Source of the DNA: Paenibacillus sp. Soil766 | GTDB lineage: Bacteria; Bacillota; Bacilli; Paenibacillales; NBRC-103111 | Direction: 5' to 3' | Assembly: GCF_001428105.1 (NCBI RefSeq) | Contig: NZ_LMSJ01000011.1 | Coordinates: 1-64,000, forward strand | DNA length: 64,000 bases | Shown: piece after piece, positions 1-8,251 of the stretch | Layout of the letters: every line of letters starts with the position of its first letter | Numbering within the stretch: the first letter of the stretch is position 1 | The notes under the pieces: model-generated | Told to the model about the DNA's origin: nothing | Databases searched by the model: none | The model's input: the letters and a program-made list of their open reading frames with translations, nothing else | Position numbers and translations under genes: made by a program

Positions 1-92
1 CATGGTTTAATGCGTGCTTAGAAATCAGTTGTTAGACAGTCTGACGTACGGTGGTGTGAGAGGTCGGGGACTAGCCGTCCCCTCCTACTCGA
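1..92 (+). ncRNA. Group II intron 3' end (domains V/VI), partial
   Basis: The stretch has the look of the 3' end of a bacterial group II intron. A GACGTACGGTGGTG block, typical of the second half of domain V, is followed by GTGAGAGG, a GGGGAC/GTCCCC hairpin and CTCCTACTCGAT, typical of domain VI and the intron terminus. The rest of the intron, including any reverse transcriptase, would lie before base 1. The first strand of domain V is not clean, so this may be a decayed copy. The apparent 3' exon begins directly with a Tn7-like terminal repeat. Confidence 0.55.
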
Positions 93-117
93 TTCAAAAC
101 CAATATGTCATCCAACA
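93..117 (-). repeat. Tn7-like terminal repeat (TGTTGGATGACA type)
   Basis: Read on the minus strand this begins TGTTGGATGACA and continues ATTGGTTTTGAA. It closely matches the repeat at 44498..44525. The form (a TGT..GG..GACA tip followed by an AT-rich TnsB-site-like block) resembles Tn7 termini. It faces the opposite way to the neighbouring end at 127. Confidence 0.55.
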
Positions 118-126
118 TTGCTTGTT

Positions 127-154
127 TATCGGGTGACAAATAAGTATTGAAGTG
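127..154 (+). repeat. Tn7-like terminal repeat (TATCGGGTGACA type)
   Basis: It begins TATCGGGTGACAAATAAG and ends TATTGAAGTG. The tip matches the end at 24648 and is the inverted partner of the CACCCGACA tips at 6520 and 60839. If it is a left end, the element would extend to the right. No 5-bp target duplication could be matched to a partner end. Bases 155-342 hold only an AT-rich leader before the MarR gene. Confidence 0.55.
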
Positions 155-342
155 GCCTTTCTATTGCCTACACATTTAGTAATGATATTCTTGTCGCTAG
201 AGCAGGTACATCCTTGTAGTTTACTACTGTTCTTTTGGGAACCGTAAAAAGCATTAGCGAAAATCTGACAAATTCCATTGATTCATGGCAGGAAAGCAGA
301 TTTTGATGGCCTTGACAGAATATGTTAGAGGGGGCATCATAC

Positions 343-804
343 ATGCCAAACGAATCTCGGATGCTGCCAATCGGATTTGCGATGGGCGTTACATACCGGA
401 AACTGGCGGCTTTGTTTCAGCAAAGGCTGAGCGGGCACGGCATTACGCCCGAGCAGTGGTCTGCGTTGAATCAGATCGATCGCGCTCAAGGTTTGATCCA
501 GCGTGAAATCGCCGAACGAACCGGCAAGGACAAGCCGACGACGACACGGATTTTGGATCATTTGGAGAAGAAGGGGCTTATTTATAAGAAACCGGGAAAC
601 CGGGACAGGCGATCATTTCTCGTATATAGCACGGAGCTCGGGCAATCGGTCATCCGCGTAACGACGCCAATCGAAGACAGTGTGACGGCGGAGGTAAAAG
701 CATGCATTTCGGAAGAGGAGTACGAAATCATGATGGAGCTGCTGCTGCGCATTCAACTGCATATCGGTGGGAAACTCGGACATACGGAGCTGATCGAAGA
801 CTAA
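343..804 (+). CDS. MarR-family transcriptional regulator
   Basis: This is a 153-residue winged-helix regulator of the MarR family. The order is typical: an N-terminal dimerisation helix, then the DNA-binding core around residues 35-95. That core contains an 'ITPEQWSALNQI' segment, a recognition-helix region (GKDKPTTTRILDHLEKKGLI) and a wing with the signature 'NRDRRSFLVYST'. A further upstream ATG at 322 lies inside the leader. The ATG at 343 has AGAGGGGG at 327-334 and is preferred. The gene ends 34 bases before the MFS transporter start, so the two probably form an operon in which MarR controls an efflux pump. The ligand is unknown. Confidence 0.85.
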   Translation: MPNESRMLPIGFAMGVTYRKLAALFQQRLSGHGITPEQWSALNQIDRAQGLIQREIAERTGKDKPTTTRILDHLEKKGLIYKKPGNRDRRSFLVYSTELGQSVIRVTTPIEDSVTAEVKACISEEEYEIMMELLLRIQLHIGGKLGHTELIED

Positions 805-838
805 TAACATTAGATTAATGCTGATCGGAGATGATAAA

Positions 839-2068
839 GTGCAGCAAGAACAACAACAAACTCCATTATGGACGAGGCAGTTCATCGCTTTGACAACTTG
901 TTTTTTTCTGTTATTCCTAAGTTTGCAAATGCTCCTTTCGTCTTTCCCAGCCTACGTGAAAGATGAATTTCACACGGGAAATATCCAGGCGAGCCTTGTA
1001 ACGTCAGTATTCGCGCTGGCGGCTATCATATCGCGTTTTGCGACCGCAGCGCTCATGCAATGTGTTTCGCGGATGAAGCTGTTGCTCGCGGGTCTTATTG
1101 TTGCTGCGGTAACGACGGCGCTGTACTCTGCGGCAAGCTCTTTTGCCACATTATTGTCGCTACGCATTGGCTACGGCATTGGCTTTGGTATGGCGAGCAC
1201 GATTCTTCCGACACTGGTATCCCGTATTATCCCGTTGCGCCGAATGGGTGAGGGAATCGGTTATTTCGGGTTGTCGACTAGTCTGGCCATGTCGATTGGT
1301 CCGTCCATCGGTTTGAATGTGATGAAACAAGCTGGTTTCTTGCAATTGACGATGATTGGATTGATTACATCCTTGGTTATCTTCCCGGTCTTGTGGCTGT
1401 CGCGTGCTAAGCGGGAACAAGCCCCTGTGGAGCAAACGAAGCCTATTCGGCAAGTCGTTCTACCTATAGCCAGTGCTAAACCAGAATTCAACCTAAGACT
1501 GCTGTTTCCCGCACTGCTGAACGTATTTCTCTCCATCACGTACAGCGGTCTGCTTAGTTTTCTCGCATTATTTGGCGATTACGTAGATATCAAACAGGTC
1601 GGTTTATTCTTCATGTTCAACGCCGTCACGATAATTCTCGTACGTCCGTTTTCGGGGCGCATTTTCGACAGGTTCGGACATGCGGTGGTGCTCATTCCCG
1701 CGGGATTGTTCGTCACGGCCAGCATGGCGGTACTGTCGATTACGCATGCGATGCCGATGCTGATAGTGTCCGCGCTGCTATATGGAGTCGGATTCGGCGC
1801 CATTCAGCCTACGATTCAAGCCTGGATGCTGCGAATCTCGAAACCGGAGCAGTATGGTATGGCGAACAGTATGTTCTACAATTCAACGGATTTCGGCGTT
1901 GCGCTCGGTGCGATTCTGCTTGGTGCCATTTCGACGGTAACCAACTACTCGGTGATGTACAGATACTCGGCGGGAGTAATGGCAGTGTTCGTTCTTTTTG
2001 GAGCGCTGCAGCATTTCATGGCGACTAGACGCGTCAAAAGAAGCAATGATATCGTGCTAGGTTCATGA
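839..2068 (+). CDS. MFS transporter (drug/metabolite efflux type)
   Basis: This is a roughly 410-residue major facilitator superfamily protein with about twelve hydrophobic segments, split into two six-helix halves by a hydrophilic loop near residue 195. Loop 2-3 is atypical. The second half carries a 'GRIFDRFGH' loop that matches the MFS DRxGR-like signature. The in-frame GTG at 839 has GGAG at 827-830 with good spacing, whereas an ATG at 818 has no convincing ribosome site, so the GTG is preferred. It follows a marR gene, a common arrangement for regulated exporters. An export role is inferred and the substrate cannot be read from sequence. Confidence 0.85.
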   Translation: MQQEQQQTPLWTRQFIALTTCFFLLFLSLQMLLSSFPAYVKDEFHTGNIQASLVTSVFALAAIISRFATAALMQCVSRMKLLLAGLIVAAVTTALYSAASSFATLLSLRIGYGIGFGMASTILPTLVSRIIPLRRMGEGIGYFGLSTSLAMSIGPSIGLNVMKQAGFLQLTMIGLITSLVIFPVLWLSRAKREQAPVEQTKPIRQVVLPIASAKPEFNLRLLFPALLNVFLSITYSGLLSFLALFGDYVDIKQVGLFFMFNAVTIILVRPFSGRIFDRFGHAVVLIPAGLFVTASMAVLSITHAMPMLIVSALLYGVGFGAIQPTIQAWMLRISKPEQYGMANSMFYNSTDFGVALGAILLGAISTVTNYSVMYRYSAGVMAVFVLFGALQHFMATRRVKRSNDIVLGS

Positions 2069-2228
2069 GCGAATGCTGTACAAAAACGGTAGTATCCGCA
2101 ATCTCATAGACTTCATCTCTCCGTCCACTCAATTTGCGAATTTCAGGAAGGCCAATAGAGCGATTCTATTGTCTGAACGATTCTCGTTAGGGTTTTTCCC
2201 TCTTGTAACCAAAAAAAGGTTTGTTAGA

Positions 2229-2298
2229 AGTACTTCAAAACTTAGTTGTAATTTAGGTTTTCTACTCGAATACACCACTTCAAAACTTAATTTGTAAA
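2229..2298 (+). repeat. Two internal TnsB-site-like repeats
   Basis: Two copies of an ACTTCAAAACTTA..TTGTAA unit lie at 2229-2251 and 2276-2298. The first, with its GAAGTACTTCA lead-in, matches the inner site at 44452-44474. Neither copy has the terminal ..CCAACA or ..CCGACA tip. They lie just upstream of a tnsA remnant, as the right-end TnsB sites of Tn7 lie just ahead of tnsA, but their orientation points the other way. The identification is by resemblance. Confidence 0.45.
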
Positions 2299-2385
2299 TC
2301 GATTTTATTAGAAAATGGCCTGTTTGTCGAGATTGTATAACACCAAGATCTTTAGGAAATTTGTCCTTGTCCTTAGTCAGCGGTT

Positions 2386-2415
2386 GCGTTTACTCTATTG
2401 GGTGAACGCTTATTT
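2386..2415 (+). terminator. Repeated hairpin (GCGTTTACTC/GGGTGAACGC)
   Basis: A 10-bp stem with loop TATT is followed by a T-rich TTATTTTA tract. The same sequence recurs with a perfect stem at 15654-15681, so this is a copy of a dispersed terminator-like hairpin rather than a unique structure. Confidence 0.5.
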
Positions 2416-2431
2416 TACTTTAGGGGAATAT

Positions 2432-2778
2432 ATGATAAGTAGAGGTAGTGCTATACACAAAACGCAAATGGATAGACTTAGAGGTCAAGGATATGGATGG
2501 AAAGGATTATGAGAATTAGGATGAAGACTGGTAGAATACACCATACTCTTTCTAAAGAAGAATGTCGCTATCTAATGGTATTAACCTGGTCAGATAAAGT
2601 CGTAGATATTAGAGAACAATACCCACTTTCTTACAACGACCGATTTAAATCAGAATGCTCCTTTTGCTTTTTTGCTACCACAACAGACATATCTTTGAAG
2701 TGGAAGTCGGTAAAAGTGGATAATGTCGGTTTAGACCACGACAACCCTGTGAAAACTTTAACTCTTAAGCATTTGTAA
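2432..2778 (+). pseudogene. tnsA remnant (Tn7-like transposase endonuclease subunit)
   Basis: Two reading frames together resemble the N-terminal part of TnsA, the subunit that cuts the 5' transposon strands in Tn7-like elements. The first frame (2432-2512) ends with a 'RLRGQGYG' motif similar to the GRGQG motif near the TnsA start. The second (2497-2778) contains 'KTGRIHHTLSKEE' and 'WSDKVVDIREQYPL', matching the conserved TnsA blocks RxHHxLSxxE and DIREQFPL, then degenerates around a residual TTD. The join requires a frameshift and a loss of about 15 codons. The catalytic C-terminal half is missing, as are TnsB and TnsC. Identification rests on recognised motifs, without a search. Confidence 0.6.
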
Positions 2779-2926
2779 ATCAAATCATAGTTGACACGGA
2801 ATGCTATATTTGGAAAATTATATAAGATTGCAATCTTTCGGTAATCATTTTGTAACTTGAATAATGTTAAAAACATTGATATATTTATATTATTAGGTAA
2901 TTATCTAAATATATAAAAATAATGAG

Positions 2927-2977
2927 GTGAACAAAACGAACGATGCATTTAAGGCCTTATCCGATGATGCAGCTTGA
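2927..2977 (+). pseudogene. Possible N-terminal scrap of an ArsR-type regulator
   Basis: A GTG-started 16-codon frame reads VNKTNDAFKALSDDAA and stops. 'AFKALSD' is the usual opening of ArsR/SdpR-family repressors, in which PTRRKIL follows. Nothing after it is recognisable. The match is short and could be chance. Confidence 0.22.
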
Positions 2978-3102
2978 CAGCCTTGAAAAAATGCTCCAGT
3001 GGGATCATTTTGATCAGCGAAGTCCCCAAATTACTTAGAACTTTTTCCCGGAATTATCGTAAATTATATTGTGAAAATTTCTCATTTTGGAGGTACATTC
3101 TT

Positions 3103-4776
3103 TTGAAAACGAATTCTACAATTCCCTTAAAAGTGATCTCGGCAATGCTTGCCTTAACCGTCAGTCTCCCGACCGTCTCAAGTGCTGCGTCAAATAAGAC
3201 GCTGGTGGTAACTCCGGCTTCACATGTCCAAATTGCTGCCGACAGTTCAGCGCAAATCGTACCCTTACGTGCAGTAGTCGAATCGCTCGGTGGAGAAGTG
3301 TTGTGGGACGAAACCAGCTCGTCTGTAAGCGTCAAGTATCTCGGACATGCATTATCCTTGAAAATCGGGAGCAATGAAGCCGTAATCGACGGTAAGGTGA
3401 TTGCATTGCCTTCGGCGGCGCAGATCGTAGAAGAACGCACCAATTTTGCGCTTCGTGCACTCAATGAAGCACTCGGTACCACAATCGGTTGGGATGACCA
3501 AGCCCAAGCTATCATCTTTGACAAAACGGATCTTACCGGCAAAGCGACAGCTTTTATTGCCACCGCTTTGGGCTCATCGCCAAACAGTTCGACGCAGTTT
3601 TTTAGCGCCAATCTTGGGTCAGTTGCTACGGCAGAGGTTATCAAACAATTTTTCGGAAACGCAACAGGTCAACTTGGAAGATTTAAAGGTGTAACCAAAC
3701 TCACGACAGACAAAACCATTGTACACGAAAATGTGAGGCTCACACTCACTTTTGAAAAAAGCGAAATACCGTTCGTTCTCAGATTTAATCATGGAGGAGA
3801 GATCGATGACTTTTTGCTCGATTCTTCCTCAGCAATGAAGCTAGAAGGTTACAAACTGCCGAGCTATGCGAATTCGGAAACATATAATGAAAAGGAAGTT
3901 ATGATCGGTGAAGATCGCTGGGCTTTACCTGGCACACTGACGCTGCCGACAGGAAAAGGTCCGCATCCTGTGGTTGTGCTCGTACACGGATCGGGGCCGA
4001 ATGACCGTGACGAGTGGCTTGGCGCGCTGAAGCCGTTTAGCGATCTTGCAGCAGGCTTGGCTTCACAAGGTATTGCCGTTCTGCGTTACGAAAAACGCAG
4101 CCTTGAATATCCGGCGCAGCTCAGTCTTTTGCCATATTTGACGATGAAAGAAGAAGCGCTCGACGATGCGCTTACCGCCGTCAAACAAATGAGCAACACC
4201 GAAGGCATCGATCCGAAACAGATTTACGTACTGGGACACAGCCAAGGAGGTTTCATGATGCCGCGTCTTGTGGAAGCGGATAAAGATAAGCAAATTGCAG
4301 GTGCTGTACTAATGTCAGCGCCAGGCGGCTCCTTTTTCGACTTATTGGAAAAGCAATTTTCTTATCTCGTAGATCTGAAACAGATGCCCCCCCAAACGTT
4401 GGACTTTTATAAAAAGCAGTTTGCCATCTTGAAGGACCCTAACTTGTCCACAGCCAATCCTCCGAAAGAATATTCACTCGGATATTGGTTTATGGACTTA
4501 CGCAGCTATGAGCCCGCTGAAAAGGCGAAGACTCAGACGGGAAAAATGCTCGTCCTACAGGGAGGGCGCGATTATCAAGTCATGCCGGAACAGCTTGATA
4601 TCTGGAAGAACAACTTGAAAGATCGGAAAGACGTTACTTATCGCCTGTACCCGAAACTCAATCACTTCTATACCGAAGGCGAGGGAGCCATGAGTACGCC
4701 TCAGGAGTACCTCAAGCAGGGTAACATCCCGTTCGAAGTCATCAACGACATCGGCAATTGGGTTAAAAACAAATAA
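3103..4776 (+). CDS. Secreted alpha/beta hydrolase with copper-amine-oxidase-like N-terminal domain
   Basis: This is a 557-residue exported esterase/peptidase-like hydrolase. The TTG start at 3103 follows TTTTGGAGGT and gives a classical signal peptide ending near 'SSAAS'. Residues of about 35-145 form the stalk-like domain related to the copper amine oxidase N-terminus ('VPLRAVVESLGGEVLWDE', then a second copy). Residues of about 150-250 look like a DUF3887-type domain. The hydrolase follows, with 'HGSGPNDRDEW' as the oxyanion region, nucleophile Ser380 in GHSQGG, Asp490 in GGRDYQ and His521 in NHFY, so the triad appears intact. The frame is open upstream to 2974, but that part lacks a ribosome site. 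The natural substrate is unknown. No operon partner is visible. Confidence 0.85.
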   Translation: MKTNSTIPLKVISAMLALTVSLPTVSSAASNKTLVVTPASHVQIAADSSAQIVPLRAVVESLGGEVLWDETSSSVSVKYLGHALSLKIGSNEAVIDGKVIALPSAAQIVEERTNFALRALNEALGTTIGWDDQAQAIIFDKTDLTGKATAFIATALGSSPNSSTQFFSANLGSVATAEVIKQFFGNATGQLGRFKGVTKLTTDKTIVHENVRLTLTFEKSEIPFVLRFNHGGEIDDFLLDSSSAMKLEGYKLPSYANSETYNEKEVMIGEDRWALPGTLTLPTGKGPHPVVVLVHGSGPNDRDEWLGALKPFSDLAAGLASQGIAVLRYEKRSLEYPAQLSLLPYLTMKEEALDDALTAVKQMSNTEGIDPKQIYVLGHSQGGFMMPRLVEADKDKQIAGAVLMSAPGGSFFDLLEKQFSYLVDLKQMPPQTLDFYKKQFAILKDPNLSTANPPKEYSLGYWFMDLRSYEPAEKAKTQTGKMLVLQGGRDYQVMPEQLDIWKNNLKDRKDVTYRLYPKLNHFYTEGEGAMSTPQEYLKQGNIPFEVINDIGNWVKNK

Positions 4777-5577
4777 GTTTGCAGAAAAGTAAAAGGAGTT
4801 CAAACAAATAAACCATCTGGATTCAATGATATGGCCCCTCTGTTAATGACACTTAAAAAAACTAGTTAATGCCTAAGCAGCTAACAATCGATGATTTCTG
4901 TTTTTAAACAGGGGTCATCTTTTTTAATCCATTGATACTGATCATTGTTACGAAATTTTACTTGCCACTCATTGGGATAGTCAATTCTCAATGCTATGTT
5001 CAGATAAAGGTGCAATAAAAAGATGATTCTGCAGGTTTGGAAGATGGGACACTTTAGTCCAATCAAGACATAACGGCAGCTGGAAATTAATGGCTACCGT
5101 TGTCTATTCAAGTAACGAGTTTACTTAAATACATTAATTGAAAAATAGTTATAAAATTCCATGTTTCAGTTTCATTAATCCATTCAAGATTCGGTCGAAA
5201 TTGTTACAATTCAAATAAGCATTACAAAAAAAGGGGGAAAAGAGAAGCTTCTTGAGATATGCAAGAAACCTACTTAGTTAATATGCTATCGTTATGAAGG
5301 GAAAATATGGAGGGAAATAAAACTATATTCGTGTGCAAGCCAGTTAGCGGAGAGCTAATTGCAGACGGGACAGAATATTAGAGGTAAGAGATTTCTCTGT
5401 TGAAGATTTTCCACCGCTTTTAATAAACAACACGAAGACGCTTTAAAAGACTGGCTATCCAATAAATTAGGCAATTTTAGATAGGTTCATTGTAAACTTG
5501 GGAATGGAATATCTTCTCCTGGGGTTGTGGGGTATCAAGCGGACGACGCATTGCGCTAACGGGACACGTTACTTTAT
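4777..5577. other. Long intergenic stretch without a recognisable gene
   Basis: It is AT-rich sequence with frequent stops in all frames. A short ATG frame near 5310 (about 21 codons) follows no clear ribosome site and resembles nothing known to me. No repeat copy from elsewhere in the window was noticed apart from the terminator at the right edge. Confidence 0.5.
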
Positions 5578-5621
5578 AAAAAGAGGCTACCGCCGCAATA
5601 AGCAGCGGGAGCCTCTTTTTT
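5578..5621 (+). terminator. Rho-independent terminator
   Basis: A stem pairs GAGGCT with AGCCTC and, inside it, GCGG-type bases on both arms around an AATAA loop, followed by TTTTTT. A run of A on the left makes it potentially bidirectional. No intact gene ends just before it, suggesting that a gene has been lost here. Confidence 0.75.
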
Positions 5622-5744
5622 AACTATCCGGGGCAGGATAATTCAATTGTTCCTCGAATACACTTCGGGATGGAGGAGTTACGAACTTTCTGAATATCCG
5701 ATATCTGAAAGTACGACCTAAAATATAAAGGAGCGATTAATTAT

Positions 5745-6290
5745 ATGAACCGCCTAGTAATTATGACGGTTGGAATAACGCATAGTGGAAAAACTACTTT
5801 CGCTAAAGAATTGGAATCTGTCTTACAACAAGCTATAGTCATAGATCAGGATAATCATGCTGAATTTATTAATAGTCATTATAAGAAGCTTCTCCCGATA
5901 GAAGGACCTAACACACTAAAATTCTCTATTACCAATGCGATTGTTGAATATGCTGCAGTGCAAAGTAATTTTCACATCATCTTAAGCAATTGTAATCTAA
6001 ATAAATCAGGACGAACAAATGTACTCAGATATTTTCATGAAAAGGGATTTAAAAGTATTATTGTTTACTTTAATTTATCTATTGAAATACTGAGAGCACG
6101 AGTTGAACAAACTCAAAGAAGTAAAGCTATTTTCAGAAGTGCATCGAGCTTTTTAGAAGTGTTGGAGCGACAAGGAAATTCGGGAGTAATACCACCTAGT
6201 AAAGACGAAGCTAATTATCTATTTGAAATAAAAGATCCCAATAATATCACAAAAATAATAGAACAAATCAAGCAATCCTTGATCAACTGA
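5745..6290 (+). CDS. P-loop ATP-binding protein (AAA_33/kinase-like)
   Basis: This is a 181-residue cytosolic protein with a Walker A motif GITHSGKTT at residues 10-18, directly after an N-terminal beta strand. An Asp-rich segment 'VIDQDNHAEF' follows, and a later 'IIVYFNLSIEILRARVEQT' segment resembles the lid region of small P-loop kinases such as the AAA_33/zeta-toxin-like group. The spacing from AAGGAG at 5730-5735 to the ATG is good. It stands alone, followed by a terminator. A nucleotide- or small-molecule-kinase role is inferred from fold only. I cannot name the substrate, and no toxin-antitoxin partner is adjacent. Confidence 0.65.
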   Translation: MNRLVIMTVGITHSGKTTFAKELESVLQQAIVIDQDNHAEFINSHYKKLLPIEGPNTLKFSITNAIVEYAAVQSNFHIILSNCNLNKSGRTNVLRYFHEKGFKSIIVYFNLSIEILRARVEQTQRSKAIFRSASSFLEVLERQGNSGVIPPSKDEANYLFEIKDPNNITKIIEQIKQSLIN

Positions 6291-6460
6291 AGCATTTAGC
6301 ATTTCAGGATTAAACTAACTGGGAGCGAAAGTTCAGAAAGTCTTCTGATTTGTAATTCTATTTAATTTGTCAGTAGTATTTCAAATCTAATTTGTTACTC
6401 AAACAATTTACCCCAAAATCCATTCCAATACTTTATTTGTCATTCTATTTTCTGTGAAAA

Positions 6461-6492
6461 GCCAGCAAACCCTTATGTTTGCTGGCTTTCTT
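6461..6492 (+). terminator. GCCAGCAAAC hairpin terminator
   Basis: A perfect 10-bp stem (GCCAGCAAAC/GTTTGCTGGC) is followed by TTTCTT. The same stem occurs at 60780-60805, in both cases within about 10 bases of a Tn7-like terminal repeat, so it appears to travel with that end. Confidence 0.8.
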
Positions 6493-6493
6493 C

Positions 6494-6520
6494 ATTTCAT
6501 AACCAATTTGTCACCCGACA
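6494..6520 (-). repeat. Tn7-like terminal repeat (TGTCGGGTGACA type)
   Basis: Read on the minus strand it starts TGTCGGGTGACAAATTGG and ends TTATGAAAT. It is the counterpart of the end at 127 and a close copy of the end at 60812. With the end at 127 it would delimit about 6.4 kb that includes the tnsA relic. The flanking five bases (TTGTT on the left, AACAA on the right) are reverse complements rather than a direct repeat. Confidence 0.55.
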
Positions 6521-6632
6521 AACAACAATCATGGCTGAATACTTTTGGTCAGTGGCAGTGCGGGTGACTGCACATCAGTCGCTACGTCAATGCCACTGGC
6601 TGTTCATCGGACAAGCAGCTTGGCTACAGACA

Positions 6633-6670
6633 AAACCGCTGCACCATTCATAGGGTGCAGCGGTTTATTG
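6633..6670 (-). terminator. Terminator downstream of the LacI-family gene
   Basis: A 13-bp perfect stem (AAACCGCTGCACC paired with GGTGCAGCGGTTT) lies just past the stop of the minus-strand regulator. T-rich tracts occur on both sides, so it may work in both directions. Confidence 0.75.
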
Positions 6671-6693
6671 TTTTATGGTTTCATAAATTACGA

Positions 6694-7731
6694 TTAGTCT
6701 AACTTACCCGTAGATTCACGAAATATGGGCTTCGTTTGAACGTGAGTAATTTGAGGAGGCTTGAGAGGGTTCCCGACCCTGGATAACAATATTTCAGCAG
6801 CCAGAACTCCTATTTCGTCCCTGAATATATGGACGGTTGATAAATGGGGTTCTACGATCTGCGACTCAGGAGAGTTATCAAACCCGCTAATAACAATATC
6901 CTCTGGTATTTGTTTATTCTTAATTTTTAATATCCTCATCACGTTAATGGCAATAAAATCATTCGCACAAACAAATGCAGACGGAAGGTTCTTCATGTTA
7001 TCCAACCGATTTTCAAGCCATTTAGGATCCGCAATATATCGATCTTCTTCAACTATGCAAAATAAAGGGTCGAACTGTAAATGAGAGTCTAGTAATGCTC
7101 TGTTAAATCCAACCCATCTTTCATTAAAACTTTTACAATGATTGTAATCGCCAATAAAGCCAACGCTTGCATAACCATTATCGATTAATTTCTTTGTCAT
7201 ATAATAAGAACTTTGTTCGTTTTCCATTAGAATAATATCTGCATGAAGTTCGGGATAAAAGATATCCGCTGTGGAATCTATAAAAATGGATGGAATTCCC
7301 AAGGAATTGATTAATTGGGTGTATTTCTTGTCAAATAACTCAATACAAACGATACCATCCACTTTTTTAGTATCGAAATTATTAGGTAATACTAACGAAT
7401 GAATATCCGATTCCCGAACAATGTGAATGGATAGATTAAAACCTTCGGAACTAATTTTTTTCTCAAGCCCACTTAGTGATGAAGTGCCAAAATGACTATT
7501 GCTCGGCATATTTGACGTTAAAAGAGCTATATTGCCCGTATTTTTGGTGGTTAACGTGTCCGTATCGATAAGAGCAAATTGTTTATAATTTAATTCAATC
7601 GCACGTTTTAATACCTTATTTCTTGTTTCTGCAGGAATACTTTCACTGCTGTTTAGTGCTTTAGAAACAGTATTTCTGGATAGCCCCAAGGAGTCCGCGA
7701 TATACTGTATGGTGATTTTTTCTTTACTCAT
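6694..7731 (-). CDS. LacI-family transcriptional repressor of the fructan operon
   Basis: This 345-residue regulator has a classical LacI layout. The N-terminal helix-turn-helix 'TIQYIADSLGLSRNTVSKALN' and hinge occupy residues of about 6-60. A periplasmic-binding-protein-like effector domain follows (blocks 'VDGIVCIELF', 'SVGFIGDY', 'AFVCANDFIAINVMRIL', 'ISGFDNSPES'). Unlike many members, the hinge-proximal segment is long and poorly conserved. It is transcribed divergently from the transporter/GH32 operon and separated from it by about 520 bases that hold several ATTTGCAAAT-like palindromes. The inference is that it represses that operon and its own promoter until a fructan-derived sugar binds. 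Confidence 0.85.
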   Translation of the reverse strand: MSKEKITIQYIADSLGLSRNTVSKALNSSESIPAETRNKVLKRAIELNYKQFALIDTDTLTTKNTGNIALLTSNMPSNSHFGTSSLSGLEKKISSEGFNLSIHIVRESDIHSLVLPNNFDTKKVDGIVCIELFDKKYTQLINSLGIPSIFIDSTADIFYPELHADIILMENEQSSYYMTKKLIDNGYASVGFIGDYNHCKSFNERWVGFNRALLDSHLQFDPLFCIVEEDRYIADPKWLENRLDNMKNLPSAFVCANDFIAINVMRILKIKNKQIPEDIVISGFDNSPESQIVEPHLSTVHIFRDEIGVLAAEILLSRVGNPLKPPQITHVQTKPIFRESTGKLD

Positions 7732-7792
7732 GTGCTTACTCCTTTAACGAACAACTACAGTTCGCATATCAACTGATGAATAGTTTAAATTA

Positions 7793-7821
7793 AATGTATA
7801 ATATAATTGTTAAAGTGTCAA
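7793..7821 (-). promoter_or_regulatory. Promoter of the LacI-family gene
   Basis: On the minus strand a perfect TTGACA (7816-7821) is followed after 17 bases by TACATT (7793-7798), which is 4/6 for a SigA -10 box. A palindromic AT-rich site begins a few bases upstream (7828). Confidence 0.6.
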
Positions 7822-7827
7822 TTTAAA

Positions 7828-8076
7828 TTGTTACAATTGAACAAATGTAAGGACGGGAAATAGTGCATTTGCAAATTGGCAGTAACTCGACATTTAAACT
7901 AATCCATGTATACAAATGCGTAAATTAATTTGTGCAAATGAATACGTGAATCGAGATGAGAAGCTCCAATTATTTCATTTTTTCTTTAAAAGAAGGAGGG
8001 AAACTAATAAATATACATAAGTTATTCGATTTTCAGTGAGAATATGCATCATATTTGGTTTGCAAATGAACAAATT
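7828..8076. promoter_or_regulatory. Cluster of LacI-type operator-like palindromes
   Basis: Four related sites lie between the divergent promoters: TTGTTACAATTGAACAAATG at 7828-7847, ATTTGCAAAT at 7867-7876, AATTTGTGCAAATGAA at 7927-7942 and TTTGCAAATGAACAAATT at 8059-8076. They share a TTTGCAAAT or ACAAAT core. The last sits immediately upstream of the operon's -35 box. The intervening DNA holds no gene. Confidence 0.5.
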
Positions 8077-8091
8077 ATATGAAAAAATTTG

Positions 8092-8120
8092 TTGACTAAA
8101 TTTATTATTATGTGTAAATT
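8092..8120 (+). promoter_or_regulatory. Promoter of the fructan transporter operon
   Basis: TTGACT (8092-8097) and TAAATT (8115-8120) are separated by 17 bases and lie about 130 bases upstream of the first permease start. An operator-like palindrome ends 15 bases before the -35 box. Confidence 0.5.
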
Positions 8121-8251
8121 GTAATTGAGGTCAAGAGGATAAGATGAAAAATGTAAGCCCTTACTATTAAGGCTATGCATGCAAAAGAACACGATTATTG
8201 AAAGTGTTTGTGCAATTGAATAATTTATATATGTTTTTAGGGGGGGCAATC

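Noticed and set aside
93-154. IS-element terminal inverted repeats
   Set aside because: No IS transposase is nearby, and tip plus inner-site structure and the tnsA relic fit Tn7-like ends better.
285-506. 73-codon frame overlapping the MarR gene
   Set aside because: It overlaps the MarR coding sequence in another frame, and no protein pattern or ribosome site supports it.
3054-3644. 196-codon minus-strand frame
   Set aside because: It is the antisense shadow of the hydrolase gene, which has a signal peptide, catalytic triad and ribosome site.
5745-6290. Toxin-antitoxin system with the P-loop protein as a zeta-type toxin
   Set aside because: No small antitoxin gene is adjacent and the zeta-toxin catalytic pattern is not evident. 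It is kept as a P-loop ATP-binding protein.
7828-8076. CRISPR-like short repeats
   Set aside because: The repeats are too few, uneven in spacing and palindromic, so operators explain them better.
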